A DNA stretch of 64,000 bases from Crambe crambe (Eukaryota; Porifera; Demospongiae; Poecilosclerida; Crambeidae): assembly GCA_963924555.1 (NCBI GenBank), contig OZ004586.1, positions 1,674,001 through 1,738,000 of the forward strand, in the 5' to 3' direction. A program made the position numbers and the translations under genes. Numbering within the stretch: the stretch's first letter is position 1; each line of letters opens with the position of its first letter. Positions 1 to 10,000 of the stretch are shown one piece after another. A model generated the notes under the pieces. The model was not told where the DNA came from, did no database searches, and saw only the letters and a list, made by a program, of their open reading frames with translations.

Positions 1-159
1 CTGTGAAAAGAGTAATAATCGTATCTCTATATTCACCTCCAAGGGTCAATTTGTGAGATTATTTGGGTCAGAGTTTAAGTCTCCTCGTGGTGTAGCAGTG
101 GATAGCAGTGGAGTAGTATATGTGTGTGACAGGTCTAATAATCGTGTTCAAGTATTCTA
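1..159 (+). pseudogene. 3' end of a TRIM-NHL gene copy (cut by the window edge)
   Basis: The sequence is nearly identical to the last NHL repeats of the intact TRIM-NHL gene (compare about 6,486-6,654). It includes the same final codons and stop. About 15 bases of the intact version (the HYGSEPR stretch) are missing near position 68. The following 200 bases also match the 3' flank of the intact gene, so this is the tail of a duplicated gene and not a chance match. Whether the part left of the window is intact cannot be seen. Confidence 0.75.
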
Positions 160-349
160 ATTGTGTACCTTCTGTGCATCAATTGATAGCACTGCTCATA
201 ATAATTATGAAAAACAGTCCTTTGAACACAATATGTACCTTTTGGAGTATTACATTATGTTATCATTATCTGTATAACAATATTTCCATTAAAAATATTT
301 TGTCTATCATTCACGTGCACTGTGTGTCTATGTTCACCTCCAGTCATTT

Positions 350-475
350 GACCAATTAGGGGAAGGACCAGGAGAGTTAAGGAATCCTTGTGGTGTATGT
401 GTAGACAGCAATGGAGTTGTATGTTCGATTATGGTAATGATCGTATCAAATTTGACCATTCTAATAATACTATAG
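350..475 (+). pseudogene. NHL-repeat remnant
   Basis: Reads as a single NHL-like blade (GEGPGELRNPCGVCVDSNG) in a short open stretch that soon loses frame and has no start or partner repeats. It lies between two other TRIM-NHL remnants, so it is best read as debris of the same tandem family. Confidence 0.55.
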
Positions 476-564
476 TGTGTATATTGAATTATTGGTGTTT
501 TATGATCGTTGAGTGATGTGCTTAACAGGATTTTTTTTATATTTGACTTAAGCTGTCCATAGGG

Positions 565-965
565 TGGGGGAGTATCCTTGAAACAATCATCGCATACAGA
601 AGTTCACAGCAAATGGCCAATTTCTCTCTGCAGTTGGTACTAAAGGTGAAGGACCTTTACAGTTCTGCTATCCATCAGAAATTGCCTACAATCCCACTAA
701 TAACAAGGTGTACGTGGCAGACAGTGAGAACCGTCATGTTCAGGTTCTGAACTCTGACCTCAACTTCTCCAGCTCCTTTGGAAAAACGGCAATGGCAAGG
801 GACAGTTTAGTAAAGTTTATGATATAGCCTGTGACAGCACTGGGAAGGTTTATGTGGCTGATATTTTAAACCATCGCATCCAAGTCTTCACAGTTAAGGG
901 AGATTGTTTGGGAAAAGTATATGTGTGTTACAGCTATAACAATCGTGTTCAAGTATGTATTTGAA
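565..965 (+). pseudogene. Decayed TRIM-NHL copy (NHL repeats only)
   Basis: Aligns base for base with about 6,060-6,385 of the intact TRIM-NHL gene and then jumps to its last 45 bases, so an internal block has been deleted. A two-base loss (GGAAAAACGGC where the intact gene has GGAAAGAAAGGC) breaks the frame. The 3' flank (965-1,050) again matches the flank of the intact gene. A further scrap of NHL sequence lies at 1,050-1,112. RING, B-box and filamin parts are missing. This is a clear pseudogene. Confidence 0.8.
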
Positions 966-1198
966 TGAATTGTGGATCTTCTGCACATCAATTGATAGCA
1001 CTGCATTATAACTATAGAAATTAGTCATTTGTACACATACATAGCTATAATCTATACGTAGAGCAATGGAGTTGTGTATGTGCGTGATTATGACAATGAT
1101 CATATCAAGGTGTTTTTTTTACCATTAACACTATACAGTATTGAATTTCATTGCATTTACCATAATATGATTGTTGACATGGTTAACTGGATTAGTGG

Positions 1199-1250
1199 GC
1201 TGTGTGTTCCACTAGTCACAACAACTTTTATCAAATGAGGCTTATGGAAG
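1199..1250 (+). repeat. Copy of the sequence flanking the intact TRIM-NHL gene
   Basis: The stretch beginning TGTGTTCCACTAG and ending CAAATGAGGCTTAT matches 4,397-4,470, just upstream of the intact gene, apart from a 26-base gap. The two copies bracket the inverted-repeat elements. This suggests the TRIM-NHL unit was duplicated with its 5' flank and mobile elements later landed between the copies. Confidence 0.6.
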
Positions 1251-1483
1251 GGACTTGGTAAAATCAGAGAGCATGATAGCATTCTCTATGTAGGGACAAC
1301 CTATGACTCTCCATAGGACTAATACTAAATGAAGTTGAATTTTCTCAGAATATATCAGAGAGAGTGGTAGCTCTCTCTATGTAAGGATGACACGGACGGC
1401 TGCGCACGCCGCATATAGACTAATATATTATTATTGTTTTGTCCCAACTCCCAACTGTTCCCATAGTAATAGTTATAGCATGC

Positions 1484-1560
1484 CTTCGAGGGCTGTATGT
1501 GATTTATCACCTGAGCCGAGGGTAAAGGTGATAAATCACATACTGCCCGAGGTAAAGGCT
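1484..1560. repeat. Palindrome with 18-bp perfect arms
   Basis: Arms 1,496-1,513 (GTATGTGATTTATCACCT) and 1,526-1,543 are exact reverse complements around a 12-base loop. An imperfect extension continues on both sides. The short open frames over it on both strands are products of this symmetry and are not reported as genes. It is probably the core of a small foldback element; I could not place its outer ends. Confidence 0.6.
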
Positions 1561-1789
1561 TGCTACAGTCTGTTTCACTACCTTTGCAACGGGCAACTAA
1601 GCAGTCTCTAAACCACAGTTTACACAATGACATTTCTCTGCTACTGTGTCTTTGACCACGTGCGTTTGAGTTTGATGGATAGACAAAAAAACTAGTGGAG
1701 AAGGCAGTGGATACCCAGGTACCTTTAACTATCAGTGGGGTTATTATCAACCTCAAGTATCCATCTCCTCTTGCCCTGTTGCTCAGCCA

Positions 1790-2250
1790 TGTATCAATTA
1801 TTCAAGAATCGTGATTGTGATGTGACACTCTGGTGTATAGCTGAAAAACGTGATAAAAAGTGAAAAACTGAGGAATCAGAAGAGGCAGCACCAACCAAAC
1901 GTGTATCAAAGGAAGATCAAGTGGATGCAATGGCAATGGAACTACGTGAGAAGCATGGTGAACAGTACGATTTGAGACAGCTACAGCTCTGGGCTCGTAT
2001 GAAACTCAATGGTCAACATACTAGCTTGGAACACCCTCCCTGTATTTCATTCTTTAGTGGAGCTAATGTTAAGCCTGCTAAGAGGGAATCTTTGAGTGAT
2101 GCTCTAACTAGTGCAGCTACTGCTGTAGTACACAGAAGGTACTATGTCTCCAGGGAAACGTGCTCAAGTTTCAGGCCAATACCTGGAGCAATTGGAAAAA
2201 CTTCTAAAATTACAGGAGTCAGGTGCGCTAACTGCTTCCGAGTTTGAGGA
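1790..2250 (+). pseudogene. Broken gene of an unclassified family with a SHOCT-like tail
   Basis: Reading from 1,790 gives an N-terminal stretch, an in-frame TGA near 1,861, then an open frame from 1,921 rich in charged residues with LRQLQLWARMKLNG and HPPCISFFSG. A one-base frame change near 2,140 is needed to enter the last part (2,144-2,251), which ends LEKLLKLQESGALTASEFEE. That tail resembles the SHOCT domain, a short C-terminal helical module ending in a T-x-x-EF pattern. I do not recognise the rest. The stop and frame change make this copy non-functional unless unusual splicing removes both. No function is assigned. Confidence 0.5.
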
Positions 2251-3306
2251 ATAGAAAGGAATAACACTTGCCAACCTCAAACAACTCAATGCGTAACTCA
2301 AAGAACTCGTGTAATAATTCAAACTCATGTGTAATAATTCAATGCGTAAGTCAACATTCAAACCATTATTTTATTATGCATACTGATTCCATCATTGTAC
2401 TGAGCTTGCTACTATACTCAAACTATTATATGTATCCACTGTGTTCCATCCAATTTTGGCAGTCATTTGCTGTGATCATTGCAAATGATGCTTCTATTAT
2501 GTAATCAATTTCCGAATCATTGGCTATTTGAGTCATTTGCTCTTAATAAACTTTTGAAAAAATATTCCTCTATGGGATTCAAATGGGGGGGGAATACGGT
2601 GGCAGGTAGATCAGTAGTGCTCCAGTTGATTCTATGAGAGATTCAACTTCCGGTAAGTGGTGAATACTGGCATTGTCTAGAATAACAACACTATTTCGCT
2701 ATTTCTATTGATCTCCACCTTAGAGTAAGCCTTTGATCTTTCAGATTGCATAGACATCTCATTCCAGGGGTAAGGACTTCTGGAAGTCCTGGTTGTAAAG
2801 GTGGTGGAACAGACTGTATAACTATTTTACAGCCGTCTGGTAAATGTTTACATAGCTACAGTCTACAGCTGCTAGGTAGCTATGCAACTAGCTGTATCAT
2901 CGATGACATCATGTTAATGTTGAGAAGCTGCTGGTGATATCAAATATAGAAGTAGCTGAGACTGTTAGCAGTAAGTTCTGCATTGGACTGAAAGATTTCT
3001 GTATTTGTGTTTTTGAGCGAATGGGGCTGATTTCTCTTGTTAAAAATCTTTTTTTTCTTTCAATATTTCTCAACACTTGGGCACCATCAATAAATTTCCA
3101 GGGCTGATATAGAAGTGTCTAGACAGGCAGGCCTAATACGTTCCAGGAAACTCTTGTTGCATAGAGATGTACTATCACAAACCATAAAATTCAATTGGAC
3201 ATGTTATAATAGTAGCCACTTCATATCAACTGTCTGGCCTTTGAAGTAGCCACAATGTACTAGAATTACAACTGGTGGCTTCCCTTTGATGTAGCACTCA
3301 AATAGG
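2251..3306. other. No gene seen
   Basis: A+T-rich sequence without a supportable coding frame, RNA gene or clear repeat. Short open frames here have no recognisable motif. Confidence 0.5.
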
Positions 3307-3834
3307 CTGTACAGCAAGTTTCCTCACCTTTGCCTTGCAAAGCCAGAGGTCTTAAAACCAGTTGACACAAACCTTTTGTTCTACTGAGTCACAGTGTACA
3401 TAGACCTGGTGATTTCTTTGAGTACAGAGTGCTTGGTCTAAAGGCTCTAGCTCTACAGTAGTTTGCAGAACAGTTGTCACGCATCAGGCAGGGATAGGTG
3501 GTGGCTTTGAAGTATTTGTGGCTGGGGAACAATAAAATGTTTTCATAGCCCTATTGTTCTTAGCCACTAGCTACTCCAGAGCCCCTGCCTTATGCATGAC
3601 AACTGTTCTGCAAACTACTGTACAGTAGTTTGCAGAACAGTTGTCATGCATCAGGCAGGGATAGGTGGTGGCCTTGAAGTATATTTGTGGCTGGGGAACA
3701 ATAAAATGTTTTCATAGCCCTATTGTTCTTAGCCACTAGCTACTCCAGAGCCGCTGCCTATCTCTGCCTTATGCATGACAACTGTTCTGCAAACTACTGT
3801 AGCAGTGGCAAAAGTGAGGAAACTTGCTGTATAG
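3307..3834. mobile_element. Foldback element holding two tandem small inverted-repeat units
   Basis: Outer arms of 28 bases (3,307-3,334 and 3,807-3,834) are reverse complements with two mismatches. Inside are two head-to-tail units, 3,455-3,621 and 3,622-3,800. Each starts ACAGTAGTTTGCAGAACAG and ends with the complement CTGTTCTGCAAACTACTGT. The units are about 95% alike. No transposase frame is present, so the element is non-autonomous. Confidence 0.75.
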
Positions 3835-4397
3835 GGTAGGTGTGGGTATTATGAGTCAGCTAAGTATTGTTGCTCTTTTCTTGGAAATGGACTATCTTAG
3901 AATCCTGAAAATTGCTCCAGATATAAAATAGGTTATGTAGAACTAATGTGTGGAGAAAGTAATAAAAATATTGCATCTTGTAGATAGGAGTTATGATCTT
4001 ACATAACATACTCAGGATGGTATTATGAGTTAAGGGTATGAATTATGAGTCGCTGACTTGATTTTTGTCTCTAAAAATTGATAATGTAGCTAAGATTTCT
4101 ACAAAATAAAAATAATAACCTTAGATTACTTTAAAATTCATTTTTTACTCCATCTTATGGCATCATTGCTTCCCTGCGCTTTTTTTATTCAGATTGGTTA
4201 CGATTATACCCATTTTTAAAGTTCTCATTTAAGATTATGTTTATGCATGAATAAGGCATTTTCTGGATGATTTTATTTGATCAAAAGACCAAAAAAATGA
4301 TTAAGTTTTCATATCTAAAGTATCAACTCTTGTAGATTCTTATCAAGTGGTGAACCCATAATAGGGACTGACTCATAATACCCACATCTACCCTATA
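3830..4397. mobile_element. Non-autonomous element with 31-bp terminal inverted repeats
   Basis: The left end TATAGGGTAGGTGTGGGTAT (3,830 on) and right end (to 4,397) are reverse complements over about 31 bases with one or two mismatches. The interior is A+T-rich and non-coding. It abuts and slightly overlaps the foldback element to its left, so one probably inserted at the end of the other. Confidence 0.7.
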
Positions 4398-4533
4398 CTG
4401 TGTGTTCCACTAGTTTATTCATTACCTTGACTTGTGGAATTCCACAAATAACGACTTTTACCAAATAAGGCTTATCATTGCAACACACATAAAACAGCCC
4501 TTGAAAAGTTATAGCTTAGTTTAATGGTTAGTC

Positions 4534-6654
4534 ATGGCTGAAAGTACCATCAAGAAACTTGAAGGACAGCTCAATTGTGCCATCTGTCTTGAGACCTATA
4601 AAGACCCTAAACTACTCCAGTGCTTCCACATCTACTGCAGGGACTGCCTTGAGAGACTTGTGGTCAGAGACCAGCAGGGACAACTCTCCCTAACTTGCCC
4701 AACCTGTCGTCAGGCAACACCCATTCCAGCCAATGGAGTGACAGGCCTCCAGTCAGCATTTCAAGTCAACCACCTCTTGGAGATCTTGGAACAACACAAG
4801 AAGGCTAAAGATGCAGCAGACAGTCAGGAGGTGGTGAAGACTGACGTGACACACTCCTTTCCTTCAAAGAAGGTCATTGCTAACTGCTTTGAACACAAAG
4901 GCACAGAACGACAGCTTTACTGCGAGACGTGTGAGGACCTGATCTGTTTTAAGTGTGCGATTAAAGGGGGGAAGCATCATGATCACGATCACCATCTATT
5001 GGATGAGGCATTTGAGAGGTACAAGGGAGAGGTTGCACCATCACTCCAGCCGATGGAAGGGAAACTGGTGGCTGTCAAGGAAGCACTGGCAGTGTTGGAT
5101 AAGCGTTGTGGGGAGATATCCGACCTACGGGAAGTTATCGAAGCTGACATACACAACACTTTCAAACAACTTCAGGAAACCCTCAATGTCAGGAAGACCA
5201 AGCTAATAGGCCAGTTACATCAAATCACTCAGAGAAAGTTGAAAGACCTTGCAGTCCAGAGGGACCAGATGGAGACCATCCTGGCACAGCTGAGCAGCTG
5301 TCTTGACTTTGTCAGGGAGAGCTTAAAGATAGACAGTCAGGGAGAAGTACTGATGATGAAGTCAAACATAATGAACCAAGTGAAGGAACTGACTTCACCT
5401 TTCCAACCAGATGTACTGAAGCCTAATGAAGAAGCTGACATGAAGTTTTCAGCACCACGAGACATGATAGCAAAGTGTCAGAACTATGGACAAGTATTCT
5501 TACCAGGGTCACCTGATCCATCAAAATGCCAGGCCACAGGTAGGGGTTTGGAGGTGGCAGTGGTTGGAGAGAAGTCTACTGCCTTCCTGCAAGCTATTGA
5601 CTTTAATGGTGAACCATGTATGAGAGCAATCGATTCATTGAAATGTGAACTAGTGTCTGAAATAACAGGTGCTACAGAGAGAGGAAATGTTGAACACAAA
5701 GGACGAGACAAATATGAGATCAGCTACCAGCCCACCATCAAGGGGAAGCACCAGCTAAGCATTAAAGTTGAAGACACACACCTCAGAGGGAGTCCGTTTG
5801 CTGTATCTGTGAAGTTACCAGTTGAGGAGCTTGGCACTCTAATCCAAAGTATTGATGGACTAATGCGTCCATGGGGAGTTGCTGTCAACCAGAGGGAAGA
5901 GGTGGTGATCTCAGAGGAAGATAAACATTGCATTTCTATCTTTAGCCCCAGTGGTGAGAAACTTCTTACATTTGGTACTTATGGCTTTGGTCAGGGACAG
6001 TTTTGTGTACCTCGGGGAGTGGCAGTGGATGGTGAGGGCAATATCCTTGTGGCAGATTATAACAATCATCGCATACAGAAGTTCACAGCAAATGGCCAGT
6101 TTCTCTCTGCAGTTGGCACTAGAGGTGAAGGACCTTTACAGTTTTACCTTCCATCAGACATTGCCTACAATCCCACTAATAACAAGGTGTACGTGGCAGA
6201 CAGTGATAACCATCGTGTTCAGGTTCTGAACTCTGACTTTAACTTCTCCAGCTCCTTTGGAAAGAAAGGCAATGGCAAGGGACAGTTTAATGTAGTTCGT
6301 GGTATAGCATGTGACAGCACTGGGAAGGTTTATGTGGCTGATATTGGTAACCATCGCATCCAAGTCTTCACAGCTAAGGGACAGTTCTGCATGATGTTTG
6401 GGAAGTATGGTGAAGGCTTGGGGGAACTAAACTACCCCGGTGGTATTGCTATTGACAGAGATGACATAGTCTATGTCAGTGAATATAACAATGATCGTAT
6501 CTCTGTATTCACCTCCAAGGGTCAGTTTGTGAGATTATTTGGTCATTATGGGTCAGAGCCAAGAGAGTTTAAGTATCCTCATGGTGTAGCAGTGGATAGC
6601 AGTGGAGTAGTATATGTGTGTGACAGGTCTAATAATCGTGTTCAAGTATTCTAA
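4534..6654 (+). CDS. TRIM-NHL E3 ubiquitin ligase (TRIM2/3/71 type), single exon
   Basis: 706 residues, uninterrupted. A complete C3HC4 RING (Cys15, Cys18, Cys30, His32, Cys35, Cys38, Cys55, Cys58) is followed by a B-box from Cys118 with a His-rich end (148-154), a coiled coil about 160-300, a filamin/Ig-like domain about 330-425 (ending RGSPFAVSVK), and six NHL repeats about 430-706 (NNHRIQKF, DNHRVQVL, GNHRIQVF, NNRVQVF). This order is the full TRIM-NHL layout: the RING recruits E2, and the NHL propeller binds RNA or protein targets. The start at 4,534 lies a few residues ahead of the RING. The 5' flank (from about 4,397) and 3' flank are repeated beside decayed copies to the left, so this is the intact member of a local tandem family. 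No intron is needed, which suggests a retrocopy origin or simply an intronless lineage. Confidence 0.93.
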   Translation: MAESTIKKLEGQLNCAICLETYKDPKLLQCFHIYCRDCLERLVVRDQQGQLSLTCPTCRQATPIPANGVTGLQSAFQVNHLLEILEQHKKAKDAADSQEVVKTDVTHSFPSKKVIANCFEHKGTERQLYCETCEDLICFKCAIKGGKHHDHDHHLLDEAFERYKGEVAPSLQPMEGKLVAVKEALAVLDKRCGEISDLREVIEADIHNTFKQLQETLNVRKTKLIGQLHQITQRKLKDLAVQRDQMETILAQLSSCLDFVRESLKIDSQGEVLMMKSNIMNQVKELTSPFQPDVLKPNEEADMKFSAPRDMIAKCQNYGQVFLPGSPDPSKCQATGRGLEVAVVGEKSTAFLQAIDFNGEPCMRAIDSLKCELVSEITGATERGNVEHKGRDKYEISYQPTIKGKHQLSIKVEDTHLRGSPFAVSVKLPVEELGTLIQSIDGLMRPWGVAVNQREEVVISEEDKHCISIFSPSGEKLLTFGTYGFGQGQFCVPRGVAVDGEGNILVADYNNHRIQKFTANGQFLSAVGTRGEGPLQFYLPSDIAYNPTNNKVYVADSDNHRVQVLNSDFNFSSSFGKKGNGKGQFNVVRGIACDSTGKVYVADIGNHRIQVFTAKGQFCMMFGKYGEGLGELNYPGGIAIDRDDIVYVSEYNNDRISVFTSKGQFVRLFGHYGSEPREFKYPHGVAVDSSGVVYVCDRSNNRVQVF

Positions 6655-7085
6655 TGAGTTGTGGACATTCTGTGCATCAATTAAATACCACTGCATTAGC
6701 TGTCTTATATCATAGCTATAGAAACCAGTCCTTTGTACACATGCATATTATGTACCTCTACATTATCATTACCACATAATATAACGATATTTCCATTTAT
6801 GAAAAAAAAATTTTTTTGTCTATCACTTGCGTGGATTAGCTTTACGTGTGAATAACATAGTTGTTTGGGGTGGGCATTATTTAGAGTACCACTTATAGGT
6901 TGCAAAGAAGCAGTAATAAGTGAGGTAAGCTTAGCATACCAGCGAAATAAAATAAGCAGAAATAGAGCTTATAAGCTAACAGTACGTATATAGTGCATGG
7001 CTCATTTTTGAATACTTGGGCCTCAAATTTTTTCTCACTATACATTAGTCCCTCCCTTTTAAATGCACAGCCTATTAGTATGTAC
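6655..7085. other. Spacer; 3' flank of TRIM-NHL, no gene seen
   Basis: The first 200 bases are the conserved flank shared by the TRIM-NHL copies. The rest is A+T-rich. The minus strand was searched for the next PIKfyve exon (expected to start near PSYQCPSMFC) and none was found. Confidence 0.6.
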
Positions 7086-10000
7086 CTGAAGCAGTAACGT
7101 TGGAGGAAGTCTCCAATGGATATGTCATTATGTCCATAGTAGAACATGGGGATAACACTGAGGGGAGAGGGGAGGAGGAAGGGGAGGGGAGGGGAGGGGA
7201 GGAAGGGGGAGGAGAAAGGGGAGGGGAGGAAGGGGAGGGAAAGGGGAGAGGGGAGGGAGGGAGAGGAAGGGGGAGGAGAAAGGGGAGGGGAAGAGGAAGG
7301 GGAGGAGGAAGGGGAGAAGAAAGGGGAGGGGAAGAGGAAGGGGAGGAGGAAGGGGAGGGGAGGGGAGAGGAGGGAGGGAGAGGAAGAAAGGGAGGGGAGG
7401 AGAGGAGGATGAGTTGGGAAGGGATCAGAGTATTATCACTTGAAGAGAGTGGACTCACCAAGGATTGAGACAGGGACGCTGATGTTTCTGTCCATCATGG
7501 CAAGTGTTGCTGAAGAGGACTGATATCCCCTGGTGCTTGTAAGGGTCCAGACAGTCTGTTTGCTAGAAAGAAGAAGCAAATACACCAAAAATGGTTCCAG
7601 TGTAAGAATCAAGTACACATGTCTCTCTCTCTCTCTCTACCACTAATGTATGTAAATATTGAGCTGATCATTACATTTCCATATCAGTTTTCCTAGTTAA
7701 ATGTACATATTTGGAATCGAGGAATAGAAATCCAGGGAATGGGAATCAGAATTTAGATTCAAAAATGGAACCGATTATGCACATACGTACCTGGTCAGAA
7801 GTTAGCCAGTCATTGTAGCTCAGCTCTAAGCCATACTTCTCCAAGTTCTCATCATCTTCCTCAGCCGCATCCCTTGGAACCAAATCCATATCTTCCAAGT
7901 TCCTAGTCCGGAACCGGAATCCGATATCATGCCCTGGTGACTCAGCACTCCCTGCTCTGAAGCTCCGGTGCATTTTATGACTTGCATGTGAGTGACCTGA
8001 CTCAGCAGAAGTGACAAGGGCGCATTTTTCGGTTTCCTGTCGGTTTGAGGTCAGAGCACTTGATTCCTCAGAGCGGTGCTGACTAGCACTTATTATCGTC
8101 ACAGTAGGTGTGGCTTCTCTATCAGTGACTCCACCCACACTGACAGTCATCAAGCAGGTCTTCTTTCTATCCTCTTCTTCTTCTTTCTTTTCCCTCCTCC
8201 TCATGTTTCTGGTCAAACTCGTTTTCAAACTGTTTGTACTTGTTGAACACGTTCTGCAGGTGGAGGTGGTAGTCAGCAGCTCTTCTAGCGGATTTGAAAA
8301 AGAAGGAGTTGCTCTCACTTGGAACACCAGCTCTTGCTCGAAAATCAGCCAATGCTGCTTGCATTTCATTCGTGTCTGCCTTCAGCAAGAGAAAGGAATT
8401 GGTAAGGGGATGTTCTGAAACACTCCTATAAGAAGGCTGGTGCAATTGGCTCTGCACTCTGGAAAAACTCCTGGACCTGGGGTGTGCTCTATTTGAAGAT
8501 GCAGCATCCGCCAAACCCTTTGTCAATCCCATTTCCAGCTGGTCTGTCGAGTTGCCATGTGTGACTTTAGGTCTAATTACAGGTTTGAACTGGTATGACC
8601 AGTAAATCACGCTTGGCAGATACTGCCGAACGTCAGCTTCACGACCAGAAACAGTCTGAAGATAAGGAATCCCGAATTTCACGTCAGGAGAAATGGATAG
8701 TATCTGTCTTCTCATAGCTGCTTCGAACTCTTTCTCACTCAGGGTGGCCAGCACTTCTTTATCTATGCCTTGAAGTCGTAAAGAATATATATCTTGGAGC
8801 ATAGTCGTGGAATCTACCTGTGTTGAAACAGTCTGGGAATCAGTTTTTGTAAGACCTGTATGGGAATCAGTTTTTGTAGGAGCAGTTTGGGAATCGACCT
8901 GAGGAGGAACAACGAACTGATCATCTTTGGTATGAACCTGTGTAGGGGGGTCGGACTGCATTCCATTCCTGTCATTGGATTCTACGGAGACTTTCTCACC
9001 GATACAAGTCCCACTCCCAATTTCCAATCCAGAATTTTCGTTTCCCCCGATTTGAAAACTAGGAGTAGTAGTGGAATCACTTTCTCCCAAGGCTGGTAGA
9101 GGAGTTTCGGAATCTTCATCAGTTTCCTTGTTAAGAGCATCATTTGTGTCAAAATCATCACCACAGAGTCCAAGAGATTGCAGCCGCTTGACGACCTCAG
9201 CAGGAGGCAAAGACTCGAAAGGGTGGGCTAACGAGGGGTAGAGGGGGTACTCTGGAGTCACTGGAGTTGAGGAATAAGGCTCAGGAGGAGAAGGCGGTGA
9301 ATCGTTGGTTTTACTGGGACATGCAAACTCGTCTAAAAGAAATGACGACTCCAGGAGCGAGTTGTGAGCAAGATGCAACCCAAATTGAGTGACCTTTTTG
9401 ACCTTCTTGAGTTCTTGTTTCGTGCCTCCCTGTAGTGTCACAACGCAGCCGAATTTTCGATTGCAATCGTCGAAATACATCAACGTTTTCTTGATGCCCG
9501 ATTCAAGAGTGTAATTACGAAGGTAAAATTTCCCACATGTCCCCAGGCGGACATCGAAGAAGAGCTGGTCAAGAGAAGTGAGTATCTCACCTTGAGTGCA
9601 TCTGGCAACACGAGACATAACACTTGGTTTCACATTCACAACCACTACGATTCCAAGATCATAAAGATTCTCCAAAGCAAGCCTTGAAACTGATTTCTGC
9701 ACGAGTATTATTCTCGGACTGAAAGCTTTGACTTTATCAACGAGATTATTCAAATACTTGGTCTCCTGGAGATAAAGAGTGTCGAAAGAAGAAAACTGGT
9801 TCTCACGTCGCTGGAAATCAAAAGCACATTTGAGGAGCAAGATCGTTGGTTTCTTGATTTCTGTGCACATCTTTTTGTGAGTGACATTTTTGGTGCAGAC
9901 GACACCAAAATTCAGGGAGCAATTGGGATCTTGGATGCAAGGGATTTTTTTCACACGTATGTACTCGTTGATGTCCATCACGTCTTCATTTGTGACGTCC

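Noticed and set aside
1355..1756. Open frames of 133 and 74 residues on opposite strands
   Set aside because: They overlap a palindrome and have no domain; judged repeat-derived.
7075..7468. Long open frames on both strands (Gly/Glu/Arg or Ser/Pro rich)
   Set aside because: They only translate the GGA-type array in a PIKfyve intron.
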